64,000 nt of DNA from Ascarosepion bandense (GCA_037127315.1 JBBBDQ010000913.1:1677501-1741500); one strand, 5' to 3'. Shown: positions 1-9,399, counted from the first letter of the stretch. The notes: a model not told the origin generated them from the letters alone. Made by a program: numbers and translations.

Positions 1-21
1 TATATATATATATATATATAT

Positions 22-450
22 TCTAAACATATTTTGTTAAATATAACAGATAATTAATGTCTTTTATGTTTATTCATGAGCTGTTCTAAACATCGTATTT
101 TGGCTTTAATTACAGGTGAAAATAAAAACGAAAATTGCCCAACATTTGAATATTTTTATTATGTTGGTTCTAAGCTTTTTGCTGACATTAGCCATCTTCA
201 GAGAGGTTACAGAGACGTTAACATAAAAGCATCCATCATCAAAGAGCCATGTGAGCCGAAAGCTTGGAATTAACATAATAAAAAATATCCAAATTTTGGC
301 CAATTTTTGTCTTTATTTTCACTTGAAATTAACGCCAAAATACGATGTTTAAAACGGCTCATTATTAAACATAATAGACATCCATTGTCTATTATATTTT
401 ACAGCATATGTTTAGAAAATTATCTGCTGCCTCGATACACTATATATATA
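22..450. mobile_element. Inverted pair of Penelope-like terminal units (PLE-D)
   Basis: Left half (22-215) and right half (236-430) are inverted copies of one unit also found at 3592-4075, 47172-47430 and 51411-51690. Shared blocks are 'gccgttctaaacatcgta', 'caaaaattgtccaaca' and 'ggctcatgtgagccgaaag'. The last lies after CTGA(A/C)GA, giving a hammerhead-like core with stem GGCTCA/TGAGCC, but no stem I pairing could be shown, so ribozyme activity is doubtful. At 47 kb the unit lies downstream of a PLE GIY-YIG relic, which supports assigning it to a PLE terminus. It is bounded by (TA)n on both sides (1-21 and about 441-452). Confidence 0.55.
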
Positions 451-524
451 TAAATATATATCTTAATACAGCTGTATTTTTACTAATTTAATTCTCATAA
501 ATAGTCCAATAATTGTCTGATAAT

Positions 525-529
<5 letters not shown>

Positions 530-594
<65 letters not shown>
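530..594. repeat. (CA)n-(TA)n compound microsatellite
   Basis: Alternating purine-pyrimidine tract: CA repeats pass directly into TA repeats. Confidence 0.95.
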
Positions 595-597
<3 letters not shown>

Positions 598-630
598 ATA
601 TTAATGGAGAGACGTTATTTCATGGTAAAT

Positions 631-674
631 CGGAAGTATGGGGCCTATTTCAGGCGAACCATCATCAGCTTCCG
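631..674 (-). ncRNA. Hammerhead ribozyme, family B, intact
   Basis: On the minus strand: CGGAAG / CTGATGA / TGGTTCGCCT / GAA / ATAGGCCCCAT / A / CTTCCG. Stem I is 6 bp and perfect. Stem II is a 2-bp GG/CC helix closed by a UUCG loop, with U opposite U at 10.1/11.1. Stem III is AUAGG/CCCAU with one mismatch. The predicted cleavage site is UA, which fits NUH. The very short stem II is non-standard, so activity may be low. Confidence 0.7.
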
Positions 675-732
675 TCTTTTTTATAATGATGATTTTATTC
701 GAATTCGTGTAAAATCGTCTATAAATTAAAGA

Positions 733-776
733 CGGAAGCTGATGATGGTTCGTCTGAAATAGGCCCCAGACTACCG
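733..776 (+). ncRNA. Hammerhead ribozyme, family B, mutated
   Basis: Same layout as 631-674, but the cleavage-site U is G (AGA in place of AUA) and stem I has a mismatch (CGGAAG/CTACCG). It is probably inactive. Confidence 0.55.
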
Positions 777-932
777 ATTTACCATGAAATAACGTGCCTG
801 CCTCATTTTTTCTTATATTTGCTGTATATGTATAGATATATATACATATATATTTAGAGCACTTTTAGAGAGTTATCCTACCACTGTATGTACAGGATAC
901 TCCTTTGGATTCTTCTATATCTACACCGTATG

Positions 933-935
<3 letters not shown>

Positions 936-979
<44 letters not shown>
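936..979. repeat. (TA)n tract
   Basis: Pure TA dinucleotides joining the HHR-B unit to the HHR-A fragment. Confidence 0.95.
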
Positions 980-982
<3 letters not shown>

Positions 983-985
983 CAT

Positions 986-1029
986 CCGCAGACAGATCTG
1001 TTTCGCTGTATCACAGCTCATCAGTACGG
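986..1029 (-). ncRNA. Hammerhead ribozyme, family A, intact and canonical
   Basis: Minus strand: CCGTA / CTGATGA / GCTGTGATACAGC / GAA / ACAGATCTGT / C / TGCGG. Stem II is a 5-bp GCUGU/ACAGC helix with a GAU loop and a G-C pair next to the core. Stem III is the self-complementary ACAGAUCUGU. The cleavage site is GUC. Stem I CCGUA/UGCGG pairs over 5 bp including one G-U. This is a textbook type I hammerhead with the short stem III seen in Penelope-like and retrozyme elements. The surrounding tRNA-like element is truncated here by (TA)n at 1047. Confidence 0.85.
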
Positions 1030-1043
1030 TTAGACTCCGATTG

Positions 1044-1046
<3 letters not shown>

Positions 1047-1083
<37 letters not shown>
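1047..1083. repeat. (TA)n tract
   Basis: Pure TA tract truncating the HHR-A element. Confidence 0.95.
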
Positions 1084-1087
<4 letters not shown>

Positions 1088-1216
1088 TGTGTATTTAGAT
1101 TAAGAAAAAGCCATAACTTGAGAAGTGTGGATATCACACTTGTGCCTTCACGGAACTTCGAAGTCGACTTAACTCTGGTCAGTTAAGTGACTATCTTTTT
1201 CACATTAATCCTAGAA

Positions 1217-1217
1217 A

Positions 1218-1264
<47 letters not shown>

Positions 1265-1300
1265 AGAAAGAGAGAGAGTGAGAAAGAGAGAGATACAGTT
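1217..1300. repeat. (GA)n microsatellite
   Basis: AG dinucleotides with a degenerate 'gagagtgagaaag' end. Flanks 1084-1216 and 1301-1470 show nothing recognisable. Confidence 0.95.
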
Positions 1301-1474
1301 TGTCTCACAAAAGGAATACGCATTTTTTCAATAAATAGTTCAAGCAATGAGTACCAATTTTTTTTTCTTATTTAAATATTGCTTATGGAGACGTGAGTTT
1401 TTTTTTTTTTAACTATGATTATTCTTGCGATTTTCTCATCGTATCTTTTTAAACTGTTGTCCTTTATTCTGACA

Positions 1475-2075
1475 CGCACCGTGTCCCTTCAGAACGTAGG
1501 CGATCATGGCCCTCCCATTCTCCTGATATCCAGCCATCTGTTCAATTATGTCACACGTTGCTTTCACTTATCTCTTTTTCCCTCTATCCGTCCTGTGAGC
1601 ATTAGATTTTCCAAGCCCTCTTTTCTTTTCACATGTCTCAGAAACTTCAGCTGTCTTCTGCTGCTGTTAAGTATCAGTTTCCTTGTCGTTTTCAGCCTCT
1701 TCAAAATCTCGCCGTTAGTCACATGTTCCGTTCATGGTATCCTCAGTATCCTTCTGTAGAATCACATTTTGGTTCGTTCGAGGCTTACTTTCGTCTTTGA
1801 AATAATAGTCCAGCAATCGCTTCCATGTTGAAGGACAGACATCACATAACAACGCAGTACGCTCTTTTTTTGTTTCCAGTCCCTGAATAATCTACTCATC
1901 TTCTGGAATGCATTCTTAGCCATGACAATACACCTTCGGATCTCAGTGTCACAATTTCCGTCCTTTGTTAGGACACTTCCCAAGTATTTACATTTCTGTA
2001 CCTGCTTGATTTTAGTATTCCTACTTACAGTTGGTATTTTGGTTTCATCTTTTTACTGATTACCATGCATTCAAA
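1475..2075 (-). pseudogene. RTE-like LINE ORF2 C-terminal relic
   Basis: The minus strand encodes MGSVLTKDGNCDTEIRR (from 1983) and SVLQHGSDCWT, then further 3' sequence to the motif for 'ATG ATC GCC TAC GTT CTG'. Upstream in another frame is MVISKKMKP (about 2065). The same order of motifs is seen in the better copy at 20771-21500 (MVISKKGSP, QGSVLIEDGKCDPEIRR, LQYGSECWT). This is the region C-terminal to the reverse transcriptase in RTE-type non-LTR elements. It is 5' truncated, frameshifted and dead. Confidence 0.75.
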
Positions 2076-2122
2076 GGCGATAAAGCCACTAAAGCGCCAG
2101 CGGCTTCTGATCAAAAAAGAAT

Positions 2123-2740
2123 GTCAGTCAGTTAAGTGCCATACGTGATACACGCTTTGGGCGATCATGACTCAAAAGAGACATAACTGACTGGGTAGAA
2201 GATTATTCCGCAGTAGGTTGCCATTGCTTTCTGCGGTAAACTGATTGCCGACCAAGGCTATAGAACGCAATCTGTTCTGTTATTTGACTCATAGCTAAAG
2301 GAAGAAGATATGTATTATATTATTAAGTAGTAATTAGAGGGGGATCAGTTTATTACTTCATAACAATATAAAACCGTTCCCCCACTTAGAAGTAGAAGCC
2401 TAAATCATGTTTCTAACTATTCTAGTCATTCAGTCATTTAAGTGCCATACGTGATACACGCTTTAGGCGATCATGTCTCGAAAGTGACATGACTGACTGG
2501 GCAAAAGATTATCCCGTCGTAGGTTGCTATTGCTTTCTGCGGTAGACTGGTTGCCTACCAAGGCTATAGAACCCAATTTGTCCTATTATTTAACGCATAA
2601 CTGGGGGGAAGAAACGGATTAATACCTTTCGCAAGGGTATTTGTGCGTAAGTGAATACAAGAAATTCAACTGGAATTCGAACTCCGCTCCCAGATTTGTC
2701 GTTCCAAGTCGATATCCACTGCACCACAACGCACATGAAG
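2123..2740 (-). mobile_element. Composite: SINE-1 tail + Pal-1 + full SINE-1
   Basis: A partial SINE-1 (tail half, 2123-2310) is joined to a Pal-1 palindrome (2311-2425) and then a full SINE-1 (2429-2738), all on the minus strand. The full copy ends in the tRNA-like head (reverse of 'gtgcgttgtggtgcagtgga'). The same order and the same SINE/Pal junction recur at 59748-60355, so this is one mobile unit or a dimeric retroposon rather than chance adjacency. Confidence 0.8.
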
Positions 2741-2754
2741 ACCTAAAAAGGAAG

Positions 2755-2870
2755 CAAAAATTCAATCCTTCAGCTGTCTTTTCCTGATGTTAAGTATCAG
2801 TTTCCCTTACGTGGTCAACCTCCCTAAAACCCCGTCGTTACTCACATTTTGTGTCCATAGTATCCTATAG
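2755..2870 (-). mobile_element. RTE-like LINE fragment
   Basis: Matches part of the 1475-2075 relic ('cttcagctgtctt...gttaagtatcagtttcc' and '...gtcgttactcacatttt'). A second short piece, cut off by the (GT)n tract. Confidence 0.65.
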
Positions 2871-3120
<250 letters not shown>

Positions 3121-3306
3121 CAGGTGTCCAGCGTGCGATAATTTCTTTTATTTTGAGCATTGACTTTGTTTATTTTTTGAGTTTGTCGAATTTTTGATTT
3201 TCGTGTCTCACGAGAGGGTTTTATACAAATTTGTTATAGATTTTCTTAAAATTTTGTGTACGTGTATATATGTTTGTATGAGACTGTATGTGTGTGTTTG
3301 TGCAGG

Positions 3307-3307
3307 C

Positions 3308-3371
<64 letters not shown>
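3307..3371. repeat. (TA)n-(TG)n microsatellite
   Basis: TA repeats passing into TG repeats. The preceding 3121-3306 holds nothing recognisable. Confidence 0.95.
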
Positions 3372-3373
<2 letters not shown>

Positions 3374-3558
3374 CCGCAACTTCTACCCCACAGTTTCTTT
3401 TCTCGCACTTTCCGCCATCTGTTCACTTGCTTATCTGAAAGCTACAATCTCCCAAAATGCAACATCATTTTCCATCTTTTATTTTCCTGAATCCTATTCA
3501 TCTTTTATCCTTTCTTCAATACCCACTGTAGCCAGTATTTTCTCTCACTGTAACCCCC

Positions 3559-3560
<2 letters not shown>
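3372..3560 (+). mobile_element. CR1-like LINE 3' fragment
   Basis: Blocks 'cttttctcgcactttccgcc', 'cacttgcttatctgaaagct' and 'ctgtaaccccctgca' align with LINE 3' regions at 17290-17580, 33245-33500 and 53510-53760. The 3' end is replaced by (TA)n at 3560. Confidence 0.7.
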
Positions 3561-3591
<31 letters not shown>

Positions 3592-3601
<10 letters not shown>

Positions 3602-4075
3602 AAATAAACAAGACAATGAATGTCTATTGATGTTTAATCATAAGCCGTTCTAAACATCGTATTTTGGCTTTAATATCAGTTGAAAATAAAGACAAAAATT
3701 ATCCAACATTTGAATATTTTTTATTATACTGGTTTTAAGCTTTCGGCTCACATGAGCCATCTTCAGATAGGTTACAAGGATGGTAACATAATTCACTGAA
3801 ATTTCTTGATATTGGGATCATTTAATGATGCGGCATCATGTAACTTAAAATTTAGTGTATCGAGGCAGCAGATAATTTTCTATGTGTTTATTGTTAAACA
3901 TAATATGAGAACCAGGATAATAAACAATGTCCAAATGTTGGACAATTTTTGTCGATATTTTCACCTGAAATTTAGGCCAAAATACAATGTTTAGAACGGC
4001 TCATGATTAAATGCAATAGACAGTCATTGTCTGTTATATTTAACAGTATATGTATATAAAATTATCTGCTGCTTG
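3592..4075. mobile_element. PLE-D inverted pair, second copy
   Basis: Left unit reads minus (3598-3800) with 'ggctcacatgagccatcttc'. The right unit (3850-4070) reads plus and holds 'gtatcgaggcagcagataat' and 'gtttagaacggctcatgatt'. Same architecture as 22-450, with (TA)n on the left edge. Confidence 0.55.
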
Positions 4076-4371
4076 TATATATATGGCATTAAAACATTTA
4101 TGCTGACATGGATGAAAAACATTAAATTCATAAAATACGTAATTTTATATAGATCAACAATATATTGTAAAAATTCCCCATTGTCTCCCCAATTAATTGA
4201 CGGTAAGGTTAGTTCTATGATAGATGAGCCATGTTTCCCGATTTTTTTTTTTTTTTTTCGGGTATGTTTTTTCGTTTTCGTTGGTGATACAGAAGTAAAT
4301 TTTTATGCATAACATAGATACTGAAGTATGACCCCAGTGAATATCTAACATACCTCCACAAAGTGCTCCTG

Positions 4372-4376
<5 letters not shown>
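4076..4376. other. Unassigned AT-rich stretch
   Basis: Nothing recognisable apart from a T15 run near 4245. Confidence 0.6.

Positions 4377-4452
<76 letters not shown>
4377..4452. repeat. (CT)n-(TA)n microsatellite
   Basis: CT repeats followed by TA repeats, leading straight into the palindrome at 4451. Confidence 0.95.
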
Positions 4453-4458
<6 letters not shown>

Positions 4459-4519
4459 AGGATTAATTCAAAGATGTTGAATGGCCATTCAACATCTTTG
4501 AATTAATCCTTTTTTTAAT
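4451..4519. repeat. Near-perfect 69-bp palindrome
   Basis: Arms of 34 bp meet at TGG|CCA (4484/4485) with no spacer and one extra T. Left arm begins 'attaaaaaaggattaattc'; right arm is its complement. A cruciform or snap-back candidate directly beside (TA)n. Confidence 0.9.
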
Positions 4520-4663
4520 ATATATTTGTCCTGTAATATTTTATTACATGGAGCTCTCTTCCTGTATCATTTTTTAATATTAAAATAAAATTTTTAATAT
4601 TAATTAGGATCGGGTTTTTGGAATTTACCTTCCTGCTTTTTTCCCTTGGATTGAAGTATCTGA

Positions 4664-4701
<38 letters not shown>

Positions 4702-5112
4702 GAAAATTTTCAAAATTCAAACGTGTCGGATGTGCATTTTGACATAGGATCTCTAATAGAGACTCTACGTCACGTCAGCGACATTGTTTTTCCAAATGGC
4801 GAAAGCCCTGGGTTAGAGTGTGGAGGGGTTTTAGGTTAACAACGGTCACAAAGTGGAAAAGGACAGAGCTGGTAGTCGCGGGGTTACAGGGTGTTGAAAC
4901 GGTATATTTAGGAAGGGGAGGAATAGGAGTTCATATTTTATATAGATAGACAACTAAATGAGTTAAATTACTTTTTTAGGGTTAATATTTTGGGCTGTTT
5001 GAAGAGGTGTATTTAGGCGAGAAGGAATGGGTTTCAATATAAGATTTTATATATTTTTATTTATGTTTATTTGATTAAACCTTTTAGGTAGAAGCGAGCT
5101 AAATGCCAATTG

Positions 5113-5117
<5 letters not shown>
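4520..5117. other. Unassigned; short (TA)n at 4670-4697
   Basis: No ORF or known element seen. 4750-4930 is somewhat richer in GC ('gagctggtagtcgcggggtt') and unidentified. Confidence 0.5.

Positions 5118-5172
<55 letters not shown>
5118..5172. repeat. (TA)n tract
   Basis: About 55 bp of pure TA. Confidence 0.97.
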
Positions 5173-5175
<3 letters not shown>

Positions 5176-5325
5176 CGCTCTCACGCCACGATTGAGCACT
5201 CTGGAAGAATGGGAGTCTTTGAAAAAGAGCCCATAGCTCCGAGGTAGAATCGGTCAATTCGGTCAGGTTTCAATCCCGTGTATAGCAATCGGATGTCTAA
5301 CCGTACTGAACAGATTTGTCTACGG

Positions 5326-5327
<2 letters not shown>
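5173..5327 (+). mobile_element. HHR-A tRNA-like element with deleted ribozyme core
   Basis: Contains the tRNA-like head (box A-like 'tagctccgaggtag', box B-like 'aggtttcaatccc') and 'gtctaaccgtactga' followed directly by 'acagatttgtctacgga'. About 20 nt from the middle of CTGATGA to GAA are missing, so the ribozyme is broken by a precise-looking internal deletion. Other copies are at 24905-25135, 50945-51225 and 60575-60700. Confidence 0.65.
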
Positions 5328-5413
<86 letters not shown>

Positions 5414-5414
5414 T
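5328..5414. repeat. (TA)n-(CA)n-(TA)n microsatellite
   Basis: Three consecutive dinucleotide blocks. Confidence 0.97.
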
Positions 5415-5535
5415 TACAATCCAAGCGTTACAGAATCTCTGTCAATAAATTGCTCAGCATAAGAATAGAGCGATAATTACAAATTATAAATACGGATATA
5501 AACGTTCAATACTTATTTAATGCCAACACAGTTTC
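5415..5535. repeat. Dispersed unit, empty-site paralogue of 8596-9081
   Basis: Reads 'acaatccaagcgttacagaa ... gagcgataattacaaattat ... taaacgttcaatacttattt'. Its reverse complement matches 8597-8640 and 9013-9081, where a SINE-3 is inserted in the middle. This copy has no insertion. Both copies end at (TA)n. 5536-5721 holds nothing else recognisable. Confidence 0.75.
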
Positions 5536-5721
5536 TTAATATCGGAATTACTGATCGGGACATCAACAAACATTATCGTCAAAGCCCAGATGAGTGAACT
5601 TTTTTCATTATAATTTAACAATATATATACATGTGAATATCCACAGATACAATTATACATATAAAATATTTACATATAAATTTACATATAAATCTATATA
5701 GCTAAATAAATATATATAATC

Positions 5722-5960
5722 TTATATTTCTTTCAGCCCAAGCAGGGCGGAACAGCCACTAGTGCGTAGTGGGTTACAGGGGGCAGGGAGTGTTGAAGAA
5801 AGGAATGATGGATGGGAATCAAGGAGAGCTTCTTCCATGTGCCCTGTCTCTTCAGGACGTAGGCGATCATGGCTTTCCACGTTTCCCTGTCCCTGGTGGC
5901 TTTGAGCATGGCTTCTCCTGTTACACCATGCAACCCTCGTTCCGTCATCCACCTGAAGAA
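5722..5960 (-). pseudogene. RTE-like LINE 3' end
   Basis: The minus strand translates to 'RGLHGVTGEAMLKATRDRE' and 'TWKAMIAYVLKRQGTW', the last segment of the RTE-like ORF as in 18540-18630 and 21390-21480. The 3' end ('gccctgcttgggctgaaaga' on the minus strand) resembles the tails of the CR1-like LINE and SINE-3. It is 5' truncated. Confidence 0.75.
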
Positions 5961-6048
5961 GATAGAAGTTTGATTTGATTAATGAATAAACGGCGCGTCT
6001 ACTTAAATATGGTTATCCGCTAATATGAAAGATTGTGTGAAGAATTAT

Positions 6049-6080
6049 AAGGTTCAAAACTAACCAGGCCCCCTTGATAG

Positions 6081-6123
<43 letters not shown>

Positions 6124-6229
6124 GCTATTTTGTTTCGACACTACTTATGTCTTAATCAGATCAGTGATGGTGCTGATTTCGAGTTGAAGAAATTTATAAG
6201 GTTCAAAACTAACCAGGCCCCCTTGATAG

Positions 6230-6288
<59 letters not shown>

Positions 6289-6394
6289 GCTATTTTGTTT
6301 CGACACTACTTATGTCTTAATCAGATCAGTGATGGTGCTGATTTCGAGTTGAAGAAATTTATAAGGTTCAAAACTAACCAGGCACCCTTGATAG

Positions 6395-6445
<51 letters not shown>
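6049..6445. repeat. Three tandem copies of a (TA)n-bearing unit
   Basis: Units start at 6049, 6198 and 6363 (steps of 149 and 165 bp; the difference is TA number). Each has 'aaggttcaaaactaaccagg', 'cttgatagggga', (TA)n and 'gttgaagaa'. On the minus strand each contains CTGATTAA-GACA-loop-TGTC-GAAAC, which looks like a hammerhead core with position 8 altered, so this may be an amplified PLE end. Confidence 0.8.
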
Positions 6446-6448
<3 letters not shown>

Positions 6449-6564
6449 GCAAGTAGCCCTTAGTTCCCAGGGTATAAAGAGATAATATTTCATAAAATAA
6501 GAAAACATAAACATAAATGAACATATATATGTTTATTTTTATTTATTATTAATATGTCGTTTTC

Positions 6565-6881
6565 ATCATAAGTCGCACCACCAACCAAGTCTGCAGAAAC
6601 ACCTAAGGCAGGTCAGAGTGTGTAGTTATGTTTTCATGTTTTTTCAATCTCCCATTACATTCCTAGCGTTACATAAAAGTTATCCCTAGTGTGTGGGCTG
6701 TGCTTAACATGAAATTTTTTGTATATCTCTTAAGCTGGGGTTTCCAGGTATTTTTTCAATGTGTTGTTTTGTTCCATTTTTTATCACTCCAAGTGCACCC
6801 ATTATCACTGGTGCTATTCTTGTTTTCAGTTTCCACAATCTCAATTTTCAGATCGTCATATTTTGATATTTTTCAAATTCC

Positions 6882-6885
<4 letters not shown>
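6565..6885 (-). pseudogene. RLE-type LINE 3' end
   Basis: Homologous to the 27313-28106 copy ('cttaagctggggtttccagg', 'tcaatgtgttgttttgttcc', 'accaaccaagtctgcag'). Only the end of the ORF and the 3' UTR remain. The 5' truncation abuts (ATT)n at 6880 and the 3' end runs into a T/A-rich 'tttatttattattaat', so TAA-type sequence flanks both sides. Confidence 0.75.
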
Positions 6886-6935
<50 letters not shown>

Positions 6936-6939
6936 TATA

Positions 6940-6984
<45 letters not shown>
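6880..6984. repeat. (ATT)n-(TA)n microsatellite
   Basis: About 17 ATT triplets, then TA repeats. Confidence 0.97.
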
Positions 6985-6989
<5 letters not shown>

Positions 6990-7085
6990 AGTCCAATAAA
7001 AGTAACCAAATTACTACTACTAATAATAATACACACACACATACATACACATATATATAGCATTTTTGCGACTTTATACAATATA

Positions 7086-7131
<46 letters not shown>

Positions 7132-7228
7132 ATATGCATATTATTATGAGTTTATACAAAAGAAAATGATCGTGAGGAAAGATGTTTAAATCTGAATTTT
7201 TGGGCACGCCTTTGGCCTTTCTCTCCTG

Positions 7229-7261
<33 letters not shown>

Positions 7262-7284
7262 CGAACAGAAATAGACATATGGGC
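6985..7284. other. Microsatellite-rich spacer
   Basis: Contains short ACT/AAT and CA runs (7011-7050) and (TA)n at 7090-7129 and 7231-7259. Nothing else recognised. Confidence 0.8.
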
Positions 7285-7291
7285 ACTCCCA

Positions 7292-7350
<59 letters not shown>
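7285..7350. repeat. (ATCT)n microsatellite
   Basis: About 16 tetranucleotide units. Confidence 0.97.
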
Positions 7351-8289
7351 GTCCATTTTAAAATACATGTATATCTATAGAAAACGATATTTTACAATGT
7401 TACAAATAGCGATGTATTCAAGAAATTTTTGGTGCCCTAAATATCAGTGCCTTTTATGAATTTCCGCATTATTCGATACTTAAATGTTTAGATAGATAGA
7501 TAGATTGATAGATAGATAGATAATGTGATTGATAGATTCAACTTCCTGTATAGATAAGTAAGTAGAAACGATGTTGCATGTTGCGTTAGGAAAATGGAGG
7601 CAGGAAAGTTGTGGCCTGGATTTGTGGGAAGGATGGCGTTAGCAATCTTTTTTTATTCACTGTTTTATGCGTTTGGTATTCGATTGATGTCTTTGTAAAC
7701 TTTGCTCGTAAAATAAGATCGCTGTCATTTTTACGGGCCTTTTTCCTAACTTGTTGGCGTGTGTGGCTTGGTTCAGAACTCAAATGATCGACCCTTTTTT
7801 TATTTTTTATTTTTTTTATTGTTAAGGATGGAAGAAAGAAAACAAATCAAAATCTAAAATAATAGCTGTTTTGTTCTTGTTTTTTTTAGGCTTCTTTAAA
7901 TTGCGTTAGAAATACTTATTTGTTGTGTTTTTGTCTTTGGAAAGGCTAAAGGCCACTGTAAAATGAGCGCAGTAAATGAGGTAGGAATGTAGAAGGGTAA
8001 GTCTTTTTATCAAATGAGAAATAAAATGAATGAAATTGCAAATAAAATATTTTGGGACTTAAGAAATGTAAGACAAAAGAAAACATGGAAAATTGAAAGA
8101 ACGAAGAAAATTAGGAATGAAGGGAAGAAAAACAGGAATGAGCGAAGTTGAATTAAAATCATGAAGGAAAATAAGAAAAAGAAAAGAACGAATGAAAGAA
8201 AGAACATTGAAACAAAGAAAGGAGAGAATGATTATAGATGTTTCACCTTCCGCAAATATAACAATGCTTCAATTAAAATAAATCAGAAA
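7351..8289. other. Unassigned, A/T-rich with short GATA runs
   Basis: (TAGA)n around 7490-7525. From about 7800 the plus strand becomes purine-rich ('gaatgaaagaaagaaca'), the beginning of the polypurine domain. No gene seen. Confidence 0.6.
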
Positions 8290-8595
8290 ATGTTTTGTGG
8301 TCCAGTGGATATCGGCTCGGAACGAGAAGCCGGGGAGCCGAGTTCGAATTCCAGTTGAATCCATTGTATTCACTTACACGCAAATACCCATGGGAAAGGT
8401 ATTAATCCGTCTCTTCCCCCCAGTTATGGGTTAAATAGCAGGACAGATTGGGTTCTATAGCCTTGGTCGGCAACCAGTCTACCGCAGAAAGCAATGGCAA
8501 CCTACTGCGGGATAATCTTCTGCCCAGTCAGTCATGTCTCTTTCGAGACATGATCGCCCAAGCGTGTATCGCGTATGGCACTTAACTGACTGACT
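8290..8595 (+). mobile_element. SINE-1, full length
   Basis: tRNA-like head with box A TGGTCCAGTGG (fits TRGYNNARNNG) and box B-like 'agttcgaattcc'; body 'gcaaatacccatgggaaagg' and 'ccttggtcggcaaccagtct'. Then comes an 8-bp hairpin CATGTCTC/GAGACATG with a TTTC loop. The tail is ACTG repeats ending at 8595. It is non-coding, is probably transcribed by RNA polymerase III and is moved by a LINE in trans (family inference). Confidence 0.85.
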
Positions 8596-9079
8596 GTTGG
8601 CATTAAATAAGCATTGAACGTTTATATCCGTATTTATAATTTTTTTTTTTAATCATATCACCCCAAGCAAGGCGCAGGGGGCTACGTAAGAGGATGAAGA
8701 TTGGAAAAGAGAAAACCGGAAGACACATCCTAAACAGGGAACAAGGGAAGAGCCTCTTCACCTGTTCAACAGACGTGGGTGGAGAATGAACCGATAGTTT
8801 AGTCTATCTACTCCAATTGAAAAAAAAGTAAAAAAATTGGAAAAGAGAAAGCCGGAAACCACATCCTAAACAGGGAAAAAGGGATGAGCCTGTTCTACTG
8901 TTCAATTGACGTGGGTGGAGTGTGAACCGGGCGATAGTTTAGTCTATCTACTCCAATTGAAAAAAAAAAGAGTAAAAGAATGGAAAAGAGTAAAAGATTG
9001 GAAAAGAGAAAACCGGAAATTATCGCTCTATTCTTATACTGAGCAATTTATTGACAGAGATTCTGTAAAGTTTGAATTG

Positions 9080-9081
<2 letters not shown>
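8596..9081. repeat. Dispersed unit split by SINE-3
   Basis: 8597-8640 and 9013-9081 together equal the reverse complement of 5415-5535. The SINE-3 lies between 'tatttataat' and 'attatcgctc'. The paralogous empty site reads these joined by 'ttgta'. Confidence 0.75.
8640..9012 (-). mobile_element. SINE-3 with iterated body
   Basis: Minus orientation: T-run at 8640 (A-tail on the minus strand), tail 'aatcatatcaccccaagcaa', then about 2.5 iterations of the ~140-bp body ('aaccacatcctaaacaggg', 'gtgggtggagtgtgaaccgg', 'tagtctatctactccaattg'). No tRNA head was found. The tail matches LINE 3' ends in this window. Confidence 0.8.

Positions 9082-9134
<53 letters not shown>
9082..9134. repeat. (TA)n tract
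   Basis: About 53 bp of pure TA. Confidence 0.97.
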
Positions 9135-9137
<3 letters not shown>

Positions 9138-9362
9138 GATGCAGTGTGGGGATAGAAGAATCCAAAGAAGTATCCTGTACATACAGTGGTAGGATAACTC
9201 TCTAAGAGAGCTCTAAACATATATATGCATATATAAATACATATATAGCAAATAGAAGAAAAATTAAGGCAGACACGTTATTTCATGGTGAATCGGAAGT
9301 GTGGGGCCTACTTAAGGCGAACCATCATCAGCTTCCGTCTTTAGTGTACAAAGGATTTTTCA
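9135..9362 (-). mobile_element. HHR-B element
   Basis: Minus-strand unit beginning at the (TA)n: 'gatgcagtgtggggatagaa', 'tacagtggtaggataactct', 'aaggcagacacgttatttca', then the ribozyme. Homologous to 596-940. Confidence 0.65.
9294..9337 (-). ncRNA. Hammerhead ribozyme, family B, core-mutated
   Basis: Stem I CGGAAG/CTTCCG and CTGATGA are kept, but the GAAA element reads TAAG, so catalysis should be lost. Confidence 0.55.
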
Positions 9363-9399
9363 CGAATTACGAAATTGTAAATAAAATATAAAAAAAAGA

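Larger units (their letters stand above)
596..940. mobile_element. HHR-B element, inverted pair of ribozyme ends
   Basis: A minus-strand hammerhead copy (631-674) faces a plus-strand copy (733-776) across a ~58-bp spacer, followed by the unit body to 'gtatgctga' at 936. The body (blocks 'gagttatcctaccactgta' and 'tttggattcttctata') recurs at 9135-9362, 31538-31730 and 57236-57582. All copies stop at a (TA)n tract. The RNA of either strand could fold into a long hairpin. Confidence 0.6.
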
